Assembly: GCA_003154635.1 (NCBI GenBank)
Contig: PMDX01000296.1
Span: 3,378-8,811 of the forward strand
Source: Actinomycetota bacterium
GTDB lineage: Bacteria > Actinomycetota > Geothermincolia > Fen-727 > Anoxymicrobiaceae
Direction: 5' to 3'
Length of the DNA stretch: 5,434 nt
Shown: positions 1 through 5,434 of the stretch, one piece after another
How positions within the stretch are numbered: the stretch's first letter is position 1
Layout of the letters: every line of letters starts with the position of its first letter
Notes under the pieces: model-generated
What the model saw: the letters and a program-made list of their open reading frames with translations, nothing else
What the model was told of the DNA's origin: nothing
Databases searched by the model: none
Position numbers and translations under genes: made by a program

Positions 1-901
1 GGTGGATGCCCGACTCGTGGGCGAAAGCGTTGCGTCCGACTATCGCCTTGTTCGGCTGAACCGGGTAGCCGGTGAGCAGGCTTACGAGTCGGCTGGTCCG
101 GCTTATCTCCCGGGAATTTATCGCAGTTGTAAAGCCCAACCTGTCCTGCCTGACCTTGAGGGTCATCACCATCTCTTCGAGGCTCGCATTTCCGGCACGC
201 TCGCCAAGCCCGTTGATGGCGCACTCAACCTGCCTCGCACCGACCTCCACCGCTGACAGCGAATTGGCTACCGCGAGCCCGAGATCGTTGTGGCAGTGGA
301 CGCTTATGACCACGTCTTCGATTCCCGGCACGTTCTCGATGATGCCCCTTATCAGTTCCGCAAACTCGTCGGGTATCGCGTATCCGACTGTGTCCGGGAT
401 ATTGAGCGTCCCCGCGCCGTTCCTGATAGCCGCATCCAGCACCGCGTAGAGGAACCCCGGATCGCTCCGGGTCGCGTCCATCGGCGAGAACTCCACGTCC
501 TGGCAGTACCCCCTTGCCCGTGCGACCGCTTCGCCGGCCAGCTCGAGGACCTGCTCCCGGGTCATGCGGAGCTGGTGCTCGAGGTGAATATCGGATGTGC
601 TGATAAACGTGTGTATCCGGGGCCGCTCGGCACCATTGACCGCCTCCCAGGCCCTGTCTATGTCTCCGGGCATGGCACGCGCGAGCGCGCAGACGACCGA
701 ATCGGTGATCCTTCCGGATATCTGTCTGACGGCATCGAAGTCTCCCTGGCTGGTCGCCGGGAACCCGGCTTCGATTATGTCTACACCGAGGCGCTGCAAC
801 TGCTCCGCGATCTCGAGCTTCTCCCTGCCTCCAAGGCTTATGCCCGGAGATTGCTCTCCGTCACGGAGCGTCGTATCGAATATGTATACACGGTCCTCCA
901 T
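1..901 (-). CDS. leuA: 2-isopropylmalate synthase, N-terminal catalytic part (3' end beyond window)
   Basis: LeuA condenses 2-ketoisovalerate with acetyl-CoA to give 2-isopropylmalate, the first committed step of leucine synthesis, in the cytosol. My translation of the reverse strand gives 300 residues with no stop before the window edge. The DRE-TIM barrel signature DTTLRDGEQSPG lies at residues 9-20, with R13 the likely catalytic arginine and D14 a metal ligand. The metal motif HCHND is at 202-206 (H202, H204), GLGERAGN at 231-238, and AFAHESGIH at 292-300. The GERAGNAS and NKAIVG stretches favour isopropylmalate synthase over homocitrate or citramalate synthase, which remain weaker alternatives. 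Full-length LeuA is usually about 500 residues, so roughly 200, including the C-terminal leucine-sensing dimer domain, are missing. The ATG at 901 is supported by an AGGAG nine bases upstream. It lies 12 bp after serA, so the two are probably translationally coupled. Confidence 0.95.
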   Translation of the reverse strand, partial: MEDRVYIFDTTLRDGEQSPGISLGGREKLEIAEQLQRLGVDIIEAGFPATSQGDFDAVRQISGRITDSVVCALARAMPGDIDRAWEAVNGAERPRIHTFISTSDIHLEHQLRMTREQVLELAGEAVARARGYCQDVEFSPMDATRSDPGFLYAVLDAAIRNGAGTLNIPDTVGYAIPDEFAELIRGIIENVPGIEDVVISVHCHNDLGLAVANSLSAVEVGARQVECAINGLGERAGNASLEEMVMTLKVRQDRLGFTTAINSREISRTSRLVSLLTGYPVQPNKAIVGRNAFAHESGIH

Positions 902-910
902 TGCCCACAG

Positions 911-915
911 CTCCT
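911..915 (-). promoter_or_regulatory. leuA ribosome-binding site overlapping the serA stop codon
   Basis: On the minus strand AGGAG runs from 915 to 911, nine bases before the leuA ATG at 901. Its first two bases are the last two of the serA TAG stop (916-914). Ribosomes finishing serA therefore sit on the leuA initiation site, which is the usual arrangement for translational coupling. The coupling itself is inferred. Confidence 0.8.
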
Positions 916-2509
916 AGAGTACTATGAACATGGCCTTGTTTATCCCGGACTCGGATGTAAGCTCCTCGATAACCTCGGGGGTCAACGGTGAATCGAGGTT
1001 GAGCCCCATGCCGGCCTCACCCTCGATTGGGCGCCTGCCCACCTGAAGCCCGGCGATGTTTATGCCGTTCTTTCCAATGACGGTTCCGACCTTGCCGATC
1101 ATCCCCGGGCGGTCCTGGAAACTCACGAGCGCCATATACTTGCTGGGCGCGATATCGATGTCGAAATCGAGGACGTTCACGAACATCTCCTGCCCGGTGC
1201 CTACCAGGGTCGCGCCGGCGGTTATCCCGGTCGTGTCGTCCTTGGCGGTCACCATCAGCAGGTTTACGTAATCTCGCGACTGGCGGCTCTTGCTCTCCTT
1301 GACCTTGATTCCCCGCTCGTGGGCAAGTATCGGAGCGTTGACGTACGTTACGGTATCCATGGAGATGTTCTCGAAAAACCCCTTTAGAAAAGCGACGGTC
1401 AACAGCGACGTATCGTATTCGCTTATCTCTCCCAATACCTCGAGATCGATCTCGCTGACCGAGCCCTGCATGAGGTTCGCGAAGAGCGTCCCCAGCTTTT
1501 CACACAACGGCATGTAAGGCTTGAGCGTCTCAACGACCTCTTTGTGCGGCATCGATATGTTCACCGCACCGCTCACGAAGCCACCGGTCAGACCGGCGAT
1601 GACCTGGTCGGCTATTGCGACACCGGCCTTGTACTGCGCCTCGGTCGTGCTGGCGCCCAGGTGGGGTGTCACGAAGACTTGTTCCATTTTGCACAGCGGG
1701 CTGCCTTCGGGGGGCTCGTTCTCAAAGACATCGATGGCCGCACCGGCGACCTTTCCGTCCTCGATCGCCCGAGCGAGCGCTTCCTCGTCAATCACGCCGC
1801 CGCGCGAGACGTTGATTATCCGGATGCCCTTTTTCACTATGTCGAACTGCGGCGCACCCAGCATGTGAAAGGTGTCCTTGGTGCGAGGCACGTGAAGGGT
1901 TATGAAGTCCGCCTGCTTGAGTACGTCGTCCACTGTCGAGAGCATCTCAACTCCCAGATGCTTCGCCTTCTGTGGAGATATGAACGGGTCAAACCCGATC
2001 AGCTTCATCCCGAACCCTGAAGCCCTTTCGGCGACCAGTGCACCGATGCGCCCTATCCCAATGATGCCGAGGGTCTTGCCGTAGAGCTCGACGCCCTGGT
2101 AGGCGGAGCGGTTCCACTCTCCCTTTCTCAGTGACGCGCAAGCGGCGGGGATCTTCCTGGCGGTCGCCATCAGCATCGCCATGGTGTGCTCAGCCGCGGA
2201 AATTATATTGCTCTCCGGCACGTTCGCGACCATGACGCCTTTCTTGGTGGCGGTATCCAGATCGATGTTGTCCACGCCAATGCCGGCGCGCCCGATGATC
2301 TTGAGCTTTTTACCTTTTTCGATCACCTCGGCGTCGGCCTTCGTCCCACTGCGCACGACGAGCGCGTCGTATTTGCCTATCCCGGCAAGCAGGTCTTCGC
2401 GTGACATCTTGTCGTAGGCGTCAGTATCGAACATCTCCTTGAGCTTCTCTACGCCCTCCGGAGATATCTTCTCGGCAACCAGTACCTTGAAGTCATATTT
2501 TTCTGCCAT
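914..2509 (-). CDS. serA: D-3-phosphoglycerate dehydrogenase, long ACT-domain form
   Basis: SerA oxidises 3-phosphoglycerate to 3-phosphohydroxypyruvate with NAD+, the first step of the phosphorylated serine pathway. From the ATG at 2509 the protein has 531 residues, typical of the long form also found in mycobacteria. Residues 1-100 and about 285-315 form the substrate domain. The nucleotide-binding domain has GIGRIG at 151-156. Catalytic residues are R236 (NVSRGG), E265 (FENEP) and H283 (TPHLGAS). An intervening (ASB-like) domain fills about 320-450, and an ACT domain follows from about 458 to the end. In the ACT domain D466 and N484 align by spacing with the serine-binding Asp and Asn of mycobacterial SerA, while the matching Tyr is F464, so serine feedback is plausible. 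The frame opens further upstream to a TTG at 2569, but only the ATG at 2509 has a GGAG at the right distance. The aminotransferase lies upstream and leuA follows 12 bp downstream. Confidence 0.97.
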   Translation of the reverse strand: MAEKYDFKVLVAEKISPEGVEKLKEMFDTDAYDKMSREDLLAGIGKYDALVVRSGTKADAEVIEKGKKLKIIGRAGIGVDNIDLDTATKKGVMVANVPESNIISAAEHTMAMLMATARKIPAACASLRKGEWNRSAYQGVELYGKTLGIIGIGRIGALVAERASGFGMKLIGFDPFISPQKAKHLGVEMLSTVDDVLKQADFITLHVPRTKDTFHMLGAPQFDIVKKGIRIINVSRGGVIDEEALARAIEDGKVAGAAIDVFENEPPEGSPLCKMEQVFVTPHLGASTTEAQYKAGVAIADQVIAGLTGGFVSGAVNISMPHKEVVETLKPYMPLCEKLGTLFANLMQGSVSEIDLEVLGEISEYDTSLLTVAFLKGFFENISMDTVTYVNAPILAHERGIKVKESKSRQSRDYVNLLMVTAKDDTTGITAGATLVGTGQEMFVNVLDFDIDIAPSKYMALVSFQDRPGMIGKVGTVIGKNGINIAGLQVGRRPIEGEAGMGLNLDSPLTPEVIEELTSESGINKAMFIVL

Positions 2510-2514
2510 AGGAT

Positions 2515-2518
2515 CTCC
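2515..2518 (-). promoter_or_regulatory. serA ribosome-binding site (decides the start)
   Basis: GGAG reads 2518 to 2515 on the minus strand, five bases before the ATG at 2509. The upstream in-frame candidates, a TTG at 2569 and an ATG at 2554, have no comparable site. The latter also lies directly before a strong hairpin, so 2509 is preferred. Confidence 0.75.
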
Positions 2519-2529
2519 AGTTTTCTTCG

Positions 2530-2550
2530 GAGCGGGCCGTTCGCCCGCTC
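2530..2550 (-). promoter_or_regulatory. Hairpin III of the serA leader
   Basis: A perfect 8-bp GC-rich inverted repeat (GAGCGGGC with GCCCGCTC) encloses a five-base loop that reads GAACG on the transcript. It ends 12 bases before the serA Shine-Dalgarno site. No U-tract follows (the next bases read CCGAAGAAAA), so it does not look like an intrinsic terminator. The stem is seen directly; a role in serA translation or mRNA stability is inferred. Confidence 0.6.
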
Positions 2551-2576
2551 GCATGAGCCGGGCCTGCAATTCAGGT

Positions 2577-2590
2577 CGTTCTACCGAACG
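2577..2590 (-). promoter_or_regulatory. Hairpin II of the serA leader
   Basis: A small stem of CGTTC and GAACG closes a four-base loop (GGTA on the transcript). Its 5' arm CGTTC is also complementary to the loop of the hairpin at 2530-2550. The two elements could therefore pair with each other instead, but the match is short and may be chance. Confidence 0.35.
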
Positions 2591-2602
2591 CTATTCTCCG
2601 TG

Positions 2603-2633
2603 ATGCCCCGGCGCCCTGTTGGACGCGGGGCAT
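2603..2633 (-). promoter_or_regulatory. Hairpin I, long stem just after the aminotransferase gene
   Basis: An 8-bp outer stem (ATGCCCCG with CGGGGCAT) continues through one bulged base into a 5-bp inner stem (CGTCC with GGGCG on the transcript), closed by an AACA tetraloop. One inner pair is G-U in minus-strand RNA but would be C-A in plus-strand RNA, so the structure fits the sense transcript better. It begins 17 bases past the aminotransferase stop. There is no U-run after it, so a 3'-end stabiliser, a processing site or a leader element is more likely than an intrinsic terminator. Confidence 0.6.
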
Positions 2634-2650
2634 TTCAAACCGTAACCCGA

Positions 2651-3796
2651 TCACTCACCCGCGAGCACCTTGAGCGCCGCCGTCACTCCGGCGCCTATCT
2701 CCACCGGGTAACCGAGCTTCTTGAGTGCCAACTCGAGCCCGGCAAGCTGGCTGGTGATATCGAACCGATCGAAATAGCCGACGTGGCCAAGCCTGAAAAT
2801 CTTACCCTTCAGTTTGCCCTGGCCACCAGCAATGAACATGCCGAAATCGTTTCGCATCGCCTTGACGATGTCCCCTCCCTTTATTCCCTCGGGAGCCCAC
2901 ACCGACGTGGTCACGAACGCGCGGGACCGGTCGGTCGCCACAAACTCGAGGCCCAGCGCCTCGACTGCCGCCTGTGTCGCTCTTGCGAACAGCTCGTGCC
3001 TGGCGAACACGTTTTCGAGGCCCTCGTCCTTTATCATCGACATCGCCACGTCGAGCGCCTGTATCAGCGTTATCGCCGGCGTGTACGGAGTCTCGGGCGG
3101 GGTCTTGGATTGTGACGCCTTCGCCGCCTTGAAGCAGAAGTAGTAGCGCGGCAATGTCGCGGTATCGACCGCTTTCCACGCCTTTTTGCTTACTGCAACA
3201 AAGGCCAGGCCGGGAGGTATCATGAGCGCTTTCTGGGAGCCGCCCACCACGAGGTCCACGCCCCACTCGTCCGTCTTTAGGTCTACGGCTCCGAGGCCGC
3301 TGATCGCGTCCACCAGGAACAGGGCGTCCGTCCGGGCGACTATCCTGGCGAATGCTTCGACGTCGTTCACGACGCCGGTCGAGGTCTCGCTCTGCGTCAG
3401 GAACACACCCCTGGTATCGGGGTTTTCCTCGAGCGCCTTCTCGAGAGCGGCCGGGTCGGCGTTCTCGCCCCACTCGTACTCTATCGCTATGCAGTTCAGG
3501 CCGAAGCAGTTGCTTATCTCGACAAGGCGCTCGCCGAACTTGCCGCCGGCGAACGCGATGACCTTGTCCCCGGCGGAGAAGCAGTTCGCGATGGCGCCTT
3601 CCATCGCTCCCGTGCCGCTCGACGTGAACATGATTACGTCGTTCTCGGTCTGGTACACGTACTTCAGGCCGTTCAGCACGCGGTCGAGATACTCGCCGAA
3701 ATCTGGCGAGCGGTGATGCACCATCTTGACCTGGGCAATGCCAACCTCCGGCGGCACAGGGCTGGGCCCCGGCGTAAATATGTAGCTCTTCTTCAC
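2651..3796 (-). CDS. Class V PLP aminotransferase (serine-pyruvate / alanine-glyoxylate type), probable serine-pathway transaminase
   Basis: This fold-type I, PLP-dependent enzyme belongs to the alanine-glyoxylate / serine-pyruvate / serine-glyoxylate aminotransferase family. From the GTG at 3796 it has 381 residues, normal for the family. Visible features are TPGPSPVPPEV at 8-18, an HHRSPDF segment at 27-33, the phosphate-binding loop SSGTGAMEG at 59-67, SETSTGV at 136-142, D163 in LVDAISGLG (contacts the PLP ring nitrogen), the Schiff-base lysine K189 in GGSQKAL, and R335 in FRLGHVG, the expected substrate-carboxylate arginine. The frame runs on to a TTG at 3829, but the GTG has a perfect AGGAGG seven bases upstream. 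It sits between ilvC (60 bp) and serA (141 bp). Transamination of 3-phosphohydroxypyruvate, in place of SerC, is therefore a good hypothesis. Serine-pyruvate, serine-glyoxylate or alanine-glyoxylate activity remain open, as family sequence alone does not fix the substrate. Confidence 0.9.
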   Translation of the reverse strand: MKKSYIFTPGPSPVPPEVGIAQVKMVHHRSPDFGEYLDRVLNGLKYVYQTENDVIMFTSSGTGAMEGAIANCFSAGDKVIAFAGGKFGERLVEISNCFGLNCIAIEYEWGENADPAALEKALEENPDTRGVFLTQSETSTGVVNDVEAFARIVARTDALFLVDAISGLGAVDLKTDEWGVDLVVGGSQKALMIPPGLAFVAVSKKAWKAVDTATLPRYYFCFKAAKASQSKTPPETPYTPAITLIQALDVAMSMIKDEGLENVFARHELFARATQAAVEALGLEFVATDRSRAFVTTSVWAPEGIKGGDIVKAMRNDFGMFIAGGQGKLKGKIFRLGHVGYFDRFDITSQLAGLELALKKLGYPVEIGAGVTAALKVLAGE

Positions 3797-3803
3797 TTCA
3801 GGT

Positions 3804-3809
3804 CCTCCT
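3804..3809 (-). promoter_or_regulatory. Perfect Shine-Dalgarno AGGAGG fixing the aminotransferase GTG start
   Basis: AGGAGG on the minus strand lies seven bases before the GTG at 3796, which is followed by KKSYIFTPGP, the usual N-terminus of this family. Starting at the upstream TTG (3829) would place this site inside the coding region and add 11 atypical residues. Confidence 0.85.
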
Positions 3810-3856
3810 ATATTTGACGGAAGGCGCAATTCATGGTGCGCTCAATCCGCACGCGA

Positions 3857-4849
3857 TCACTGGTTGAGCCACGACATCATCGAGCGGAGTTTCTTTCCGA
3901 GCTCCTCGAGCGGGTGCGCCGCCTCGACTTTTCGCATGGTCGCGAACGACGCGCGGTTTGCCTGGTTTTCCAGGACCCACTCGGTTGCGAACTTTCCGGT
4001 CTGTATCTCGTCGAGGATGCGCTTCATCTCCTCGCGCACCTCGGCGTTAATGACCCGCGGGCCTCGCGTGATGTCTCCGTATTCGGCGGTATCACTGACC
4101 CTTTCGCGCATTCCGCTGATGCCGTGGGAGTGGATGAGGTCGACTATGAGCTTCAGCTCGTGCAGACACTCGAAGTACGCCACCTCTGGCTGATACCCGG
4201 CGTCGACCAGTGTATCGAAGCCGGCCTTGATGAGCTCGGAGGTACCTCCGCATAAGACAGCCTGCTCACCGAACAGGTCTGTCTCCGTCTCCTCTTTGAA
4301 CGTGGTCTCGAGCAAACCCGCCCTGGTCGCGCCCAGACCGTGGGCGTAAGCCAGGCCGCGCTCGAGCGCCTTGCCCGTGAAATCCTGCTCAACGGCTATT
4401 AGCGCCGGTACACCGCCGCCCTCCTGGTAGACCTGGCGGACCATAGGCCCGGGGCCCTTGGGGGCTACCATGGCGACGTCTATGAACTCCGGCGGTCGTA
4501 TCTGGTTGTAGTGGATGTTAAACCCGTGCGCGAAGAATAGCGCATTGCCCTGCTCGAGCCCGGAGCTTATGTACTCACGGTAGACGCTCGCCTGCTGGTC
4601 GTCGGGGATAAGCACCATGATGATATCCGACATCGCCGTCGCCTCATCGACGGGCGCAACGGTCAGGCCCGCCTCGCGCGCGCGGTCTGCGCTTGGGCTG
4701 GACTCGCGAAGGCCTACAACGACTTCGAAACCGCTGTCGCTAAGGTTCAGGGCATGCGCATGTCCCTGGCTACCATAACCGATAATCGCTATCCTCTGCC
4801 CTTTCAGAGCTTCGGGGTTCGCATCCTTGTCGTAGTACATCTTCGCCAT
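3857..4849 (-). CDS. ilvC: Ketol-acid reductoisomerase, class I (short form)
   Basis: IlvC isomerises and reduces acetolactate or acetohydroxybutyrate to the dihydroxy acid, the second common step of valine and isoleucine synthesis, using Mg2+ and NAD(P)H. The 330-residue length matches the short class I enzyme. GYGSQG at 24-29 is the dinucleotide-binding loop. R48, S51 and S53 lie in the loop that normally holds the 2'-phosphate of NADPH. H108 (AHGFN), K131 (APKGPGP) and VRQVYQEGGGVPALIAV at 137-153 are family hallmarks. The metal ligands are D191 and E195 (ETDLFGEQ) plus E227 and E231 (FECLHEL), and S252 (RVSDTAEYG) contacts substrate. The ATG at 4849 has AGGAGG five bases upstream. The gene follows ilvN by 139 bp, the classic ilvB-N-C order. 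The sequence appears intact, with all key residues present. Confidence 0.97.
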   Translation of the reverse strand: MAKMYYDKDANPEALKGQRIAIIGYGSQGHAHALNLSDSGFEVVVGLRESSPSADRAREAGLTVAPVDEATAMSDIIMVLIPDDQQASVYREYISSGLEQGNALFFAHGFNIHYNQIRPPEFIDVAMVAPKGPGPMVRQVYQEGGGVPALIAVEQDFTGKALERGLAYAHGLGATRAGLLETTFKEETETDLFGEQAVLCGGTSELIKAGFDTLVDAGYQPEVAYFECLHELKLIVDLIHSHGISGMRERVSDTAEYGDITRGPRVINAEVREEMKRILDEIQTGKFATEWVLENQANRASFATMRKVEAAHPLEELGKKLRSMMSWLNQ

Positions 4850-4988
4850 TTCAACCTCCTGCGTCTTGGGGTCATGTCTTGAGTCTTGAATTTACATCTT
4901 TGGTTCATGTCTCGAGTCTTGAATTTCGTTAGGTCTAAGCATCAGTTCCTTAAGAATCAAGATTCAGACCTGACCCACTATCCTGATC
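4850..4988. other. ilvN-ilvC spacer, AT-richer than the flanking genes
   Basis: These 139 bases are clearly less GC-rich than the neighbouring genes. They hold the ilvC Shine-Dalgarno site (AGGAGG at 4855-4860, minus strand), the 22-bp direct repeat, and a near-symmetrical GAATC..GATTC element around 4954-4965. I see no U-tract terminator, no T-box core and no convincing promoter. A TTGATT with TAGACC 17 bases on is only a poor sigma-70 match. Confidence 0.5.
4872..4926. repeat. 22-bp direct repeat, two copies with a 33-bp period
   Basis: Copies at 4872-4893 and 4905-4926 differ at one base (T or C at the ninth position, plus strand). On the minus strand each contains the heptamer TCAAGAC followed by TCRAGAC and then ATGA, so the unit itself has an internal 7-bp repetition. 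A further CAAGAC occurs nearer ilvC. It could be a dispersed intergenic repeat, a paired protein-binding site or a recent local duplication. Confidence 0.75.
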
Positions 4989-5434
4989 TTATCCTCGCGG
5001 CAACGCTATAGTACCGGTGCGAACTAGCTCTACCAGACCATAAGGCCTGAGCAGTTCCTCGAACGCCGTTAACTTGGACGCCGGTCCGGTTACCTCGATA
5101 CTGATGGTCCCTTTCCCTACGTCCACTACCTTCCCTCTGAAAATATCCACTATCTCTATGACCTCAGCCCGCGTCTTGGCGTCGGCCTTGACCTTGACCA
5201 TTATCATCTCGCGCTGGACGCTGTTGTCGTCCGGCAGGTCGATGACCTTGATGACGTTTATGAGCTTGTTCAGCTGCTTGTAGACCTGCTCGAGCGAGTG
5301 TTCCTCGACGTCCACCACTACGGTCATGCGGCTTATCTCGGGCTTGTCGGTCACCCCGACCGCCAGGCTGTCGATGTTGAAGCCGCGTCGGGAGAAAAGA
5401 CCCGCGACCCGTGCCAGCACGCCCGGCTTGTTCT
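4989..5434 (-). CDS. ilvN: Acetolactate synthase small (regulatory) subunit, 5' end beyond window
   Basis: IlvN binds the catalytic subunit IlvB, raises its activity and mediates valine feedback inhibition of acetolactate synthesis. The frame stays open to the window edge, giving 147 complete residues that begin NKPGVLARVAGLFSRRGFNI, the start of the N-terminal ACT domain and its valine-binding loop. Family members have about ten more residues before this, so only the extreme N-terminus is missing; the GTG at 5420 is internal and not the start. The segment PDDNSVQREMIMVKV joins the ACT domain to the C-terminal small-subunit domain, which ends RTGTIALPRG and a TAA stop. The likely full length near 157-160 residues is normal for the short IlvN/IlvH family. 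ilvB is expected immediately upstream, and ilvC follows after 139 bp. Confidence 0.95.
   Translation of the reverse strand, partial: NKPGVLARVAGLFSRRGFNIDSLAVGVTDKPEISRMTVVVDVEEHSLEQVYKQLNKLINVIKVIDLPDDNSVQREMIMVKVKADAKTRAEVIEIVDIFRGKVVDVGKGTISIEVTGPASKLTAFEELLRPYGLVELVRTGTIALPRG

Noticed and set aside
290..991. 233-residue plus-strand open frame opposite leuA
   Set aside because: It lies antisense to a clearly recognisable leuA and the end of serA, has no family motifs, and follows from third-position GC bias.
1544..2020. 158-residue plus-strand open frame within serA
   Set aside because: It is antisense to the conserved NAD-binding region of serA, with no recognisable motif or ribosome-binding site.
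2510..2569. 20-residue N-terminal extension of SerA from the TTG at 2569
   Set aside because: It would translate through a strong hairpin, lacks a ribosome-binding site, and adds Arg/Pro-rich residues unlike the SerA family; the ATG at 2509 gives a normal N-terminus.
2802..3473. 223-residue minus-strand open frame overlapping the aminotransferase
   Set aside because: Its Arg/Gly-rich composition is typical of an out-of-frame shadow, and it lies wholly inside the intact aminotransferase in another frame.
3808..3834. Eight-codon minus-strand mini-ORF (MNCAFRQI) ending on the aminotransferase Shine-Dalgarno site
   Set aside because: No good ribosome-binding site precedes it, and so short a frame is expected by chance.
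3833..4255. 140-residue plus-strand open frame opposite ilvC
   Set aside because: It is antisense to the metal-binding C-terminal domain of ilvC and has no domain signature.
4931..4971. Inverted repeat AGGTCT...AGACCT in the ilvN-ilvC spacer
   Set aside because: The arms are only six bases with a 29-base loop, the inner bases do not extend the pairing, and no U-tract or T-box core is present.
1..5434. tRNA/rRNA genes, CRISPR arrays, insertion sequences or phage genes
   Set aside because: None were seen. Nearly the whole window is accounted for by five housekeeping genes and short spacers.

Overview
The window is a minus-strand segment of an amino-acid biosynthesis operon. In transcription order (high to low coordinates) it holds: the acetolactate synthase small subunit ilvN (5' end cut off by the window edge), ketol-acid reductoisomerase ilvC, a class V (serine-pyruvate / alanine-glyoxylate type) aminotransferase, D-3-phosphoglycerate dehydrogenase serA, and 2-isopropylmalate synthase leuA (3' end cut off). 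All five genes point the same way. The gaps are about 139, 60, 141 and 12 bp, and no convincing factor-independent terminator lies between them, so one transcript is likely.

How the genes work together: IlvN regulates the acetolactate synthase catalytic subunit IlvB, which is expected just beyond position 5434 but is not in the window. IlvC carries out the next step of valine/isoleucine synthesis. LeuA draws 2-ketoisovalerate from that pathway into leucine synthesis. Between them sits a serine-synthesis pair: SerA oxidises 3-phosphoglycerate to 3-phosphohydroxypyruvate, and the neighbouring aminotransferase probably transaminates that product or a related 2-oxoacid. No SerC-type phosphoserine aminotransferase is seen here. 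IlvN and SerA both carry ACT domains, which suggests end-product control at the protein level.

Region by region: 1-901 leuA (partial); 902-913 a tight junction in which the leuA ribosome-binding site overlaps the serA stop; 914-2509 serA; 2510-2650 a spacer with three successive hairpins that may form a structured serA leader; 2651-3796 the aminotransferase, with a GTG start chosen by a perfect AGGAGG; 3797-3856 a short spacer; 3857-4849 ilvC; 4850-4988 an AT-richer spacer with a 22-bp direct repeat; 4989-5434 ilvN (partial).

The organism is a bacterium with GC-rich coding DNA and strong Shine-Dalgarno sites. It also uses AUA (Ile) and AGG (Arg) freely, which is unusual for a GC-rich genome. 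That would fit an anaerobic or thermophilic lineage (for example deep-branching Actinobacteriota, Firmicutes or Deltaproteobacteria), but the window alone does not settle it. Nothing here looks like a new defence or mobile system. The most interesting points are the aminotransferase standing in the SerC position, the structured serA leader, and the repeat in the ilvN-ilvC spacer.
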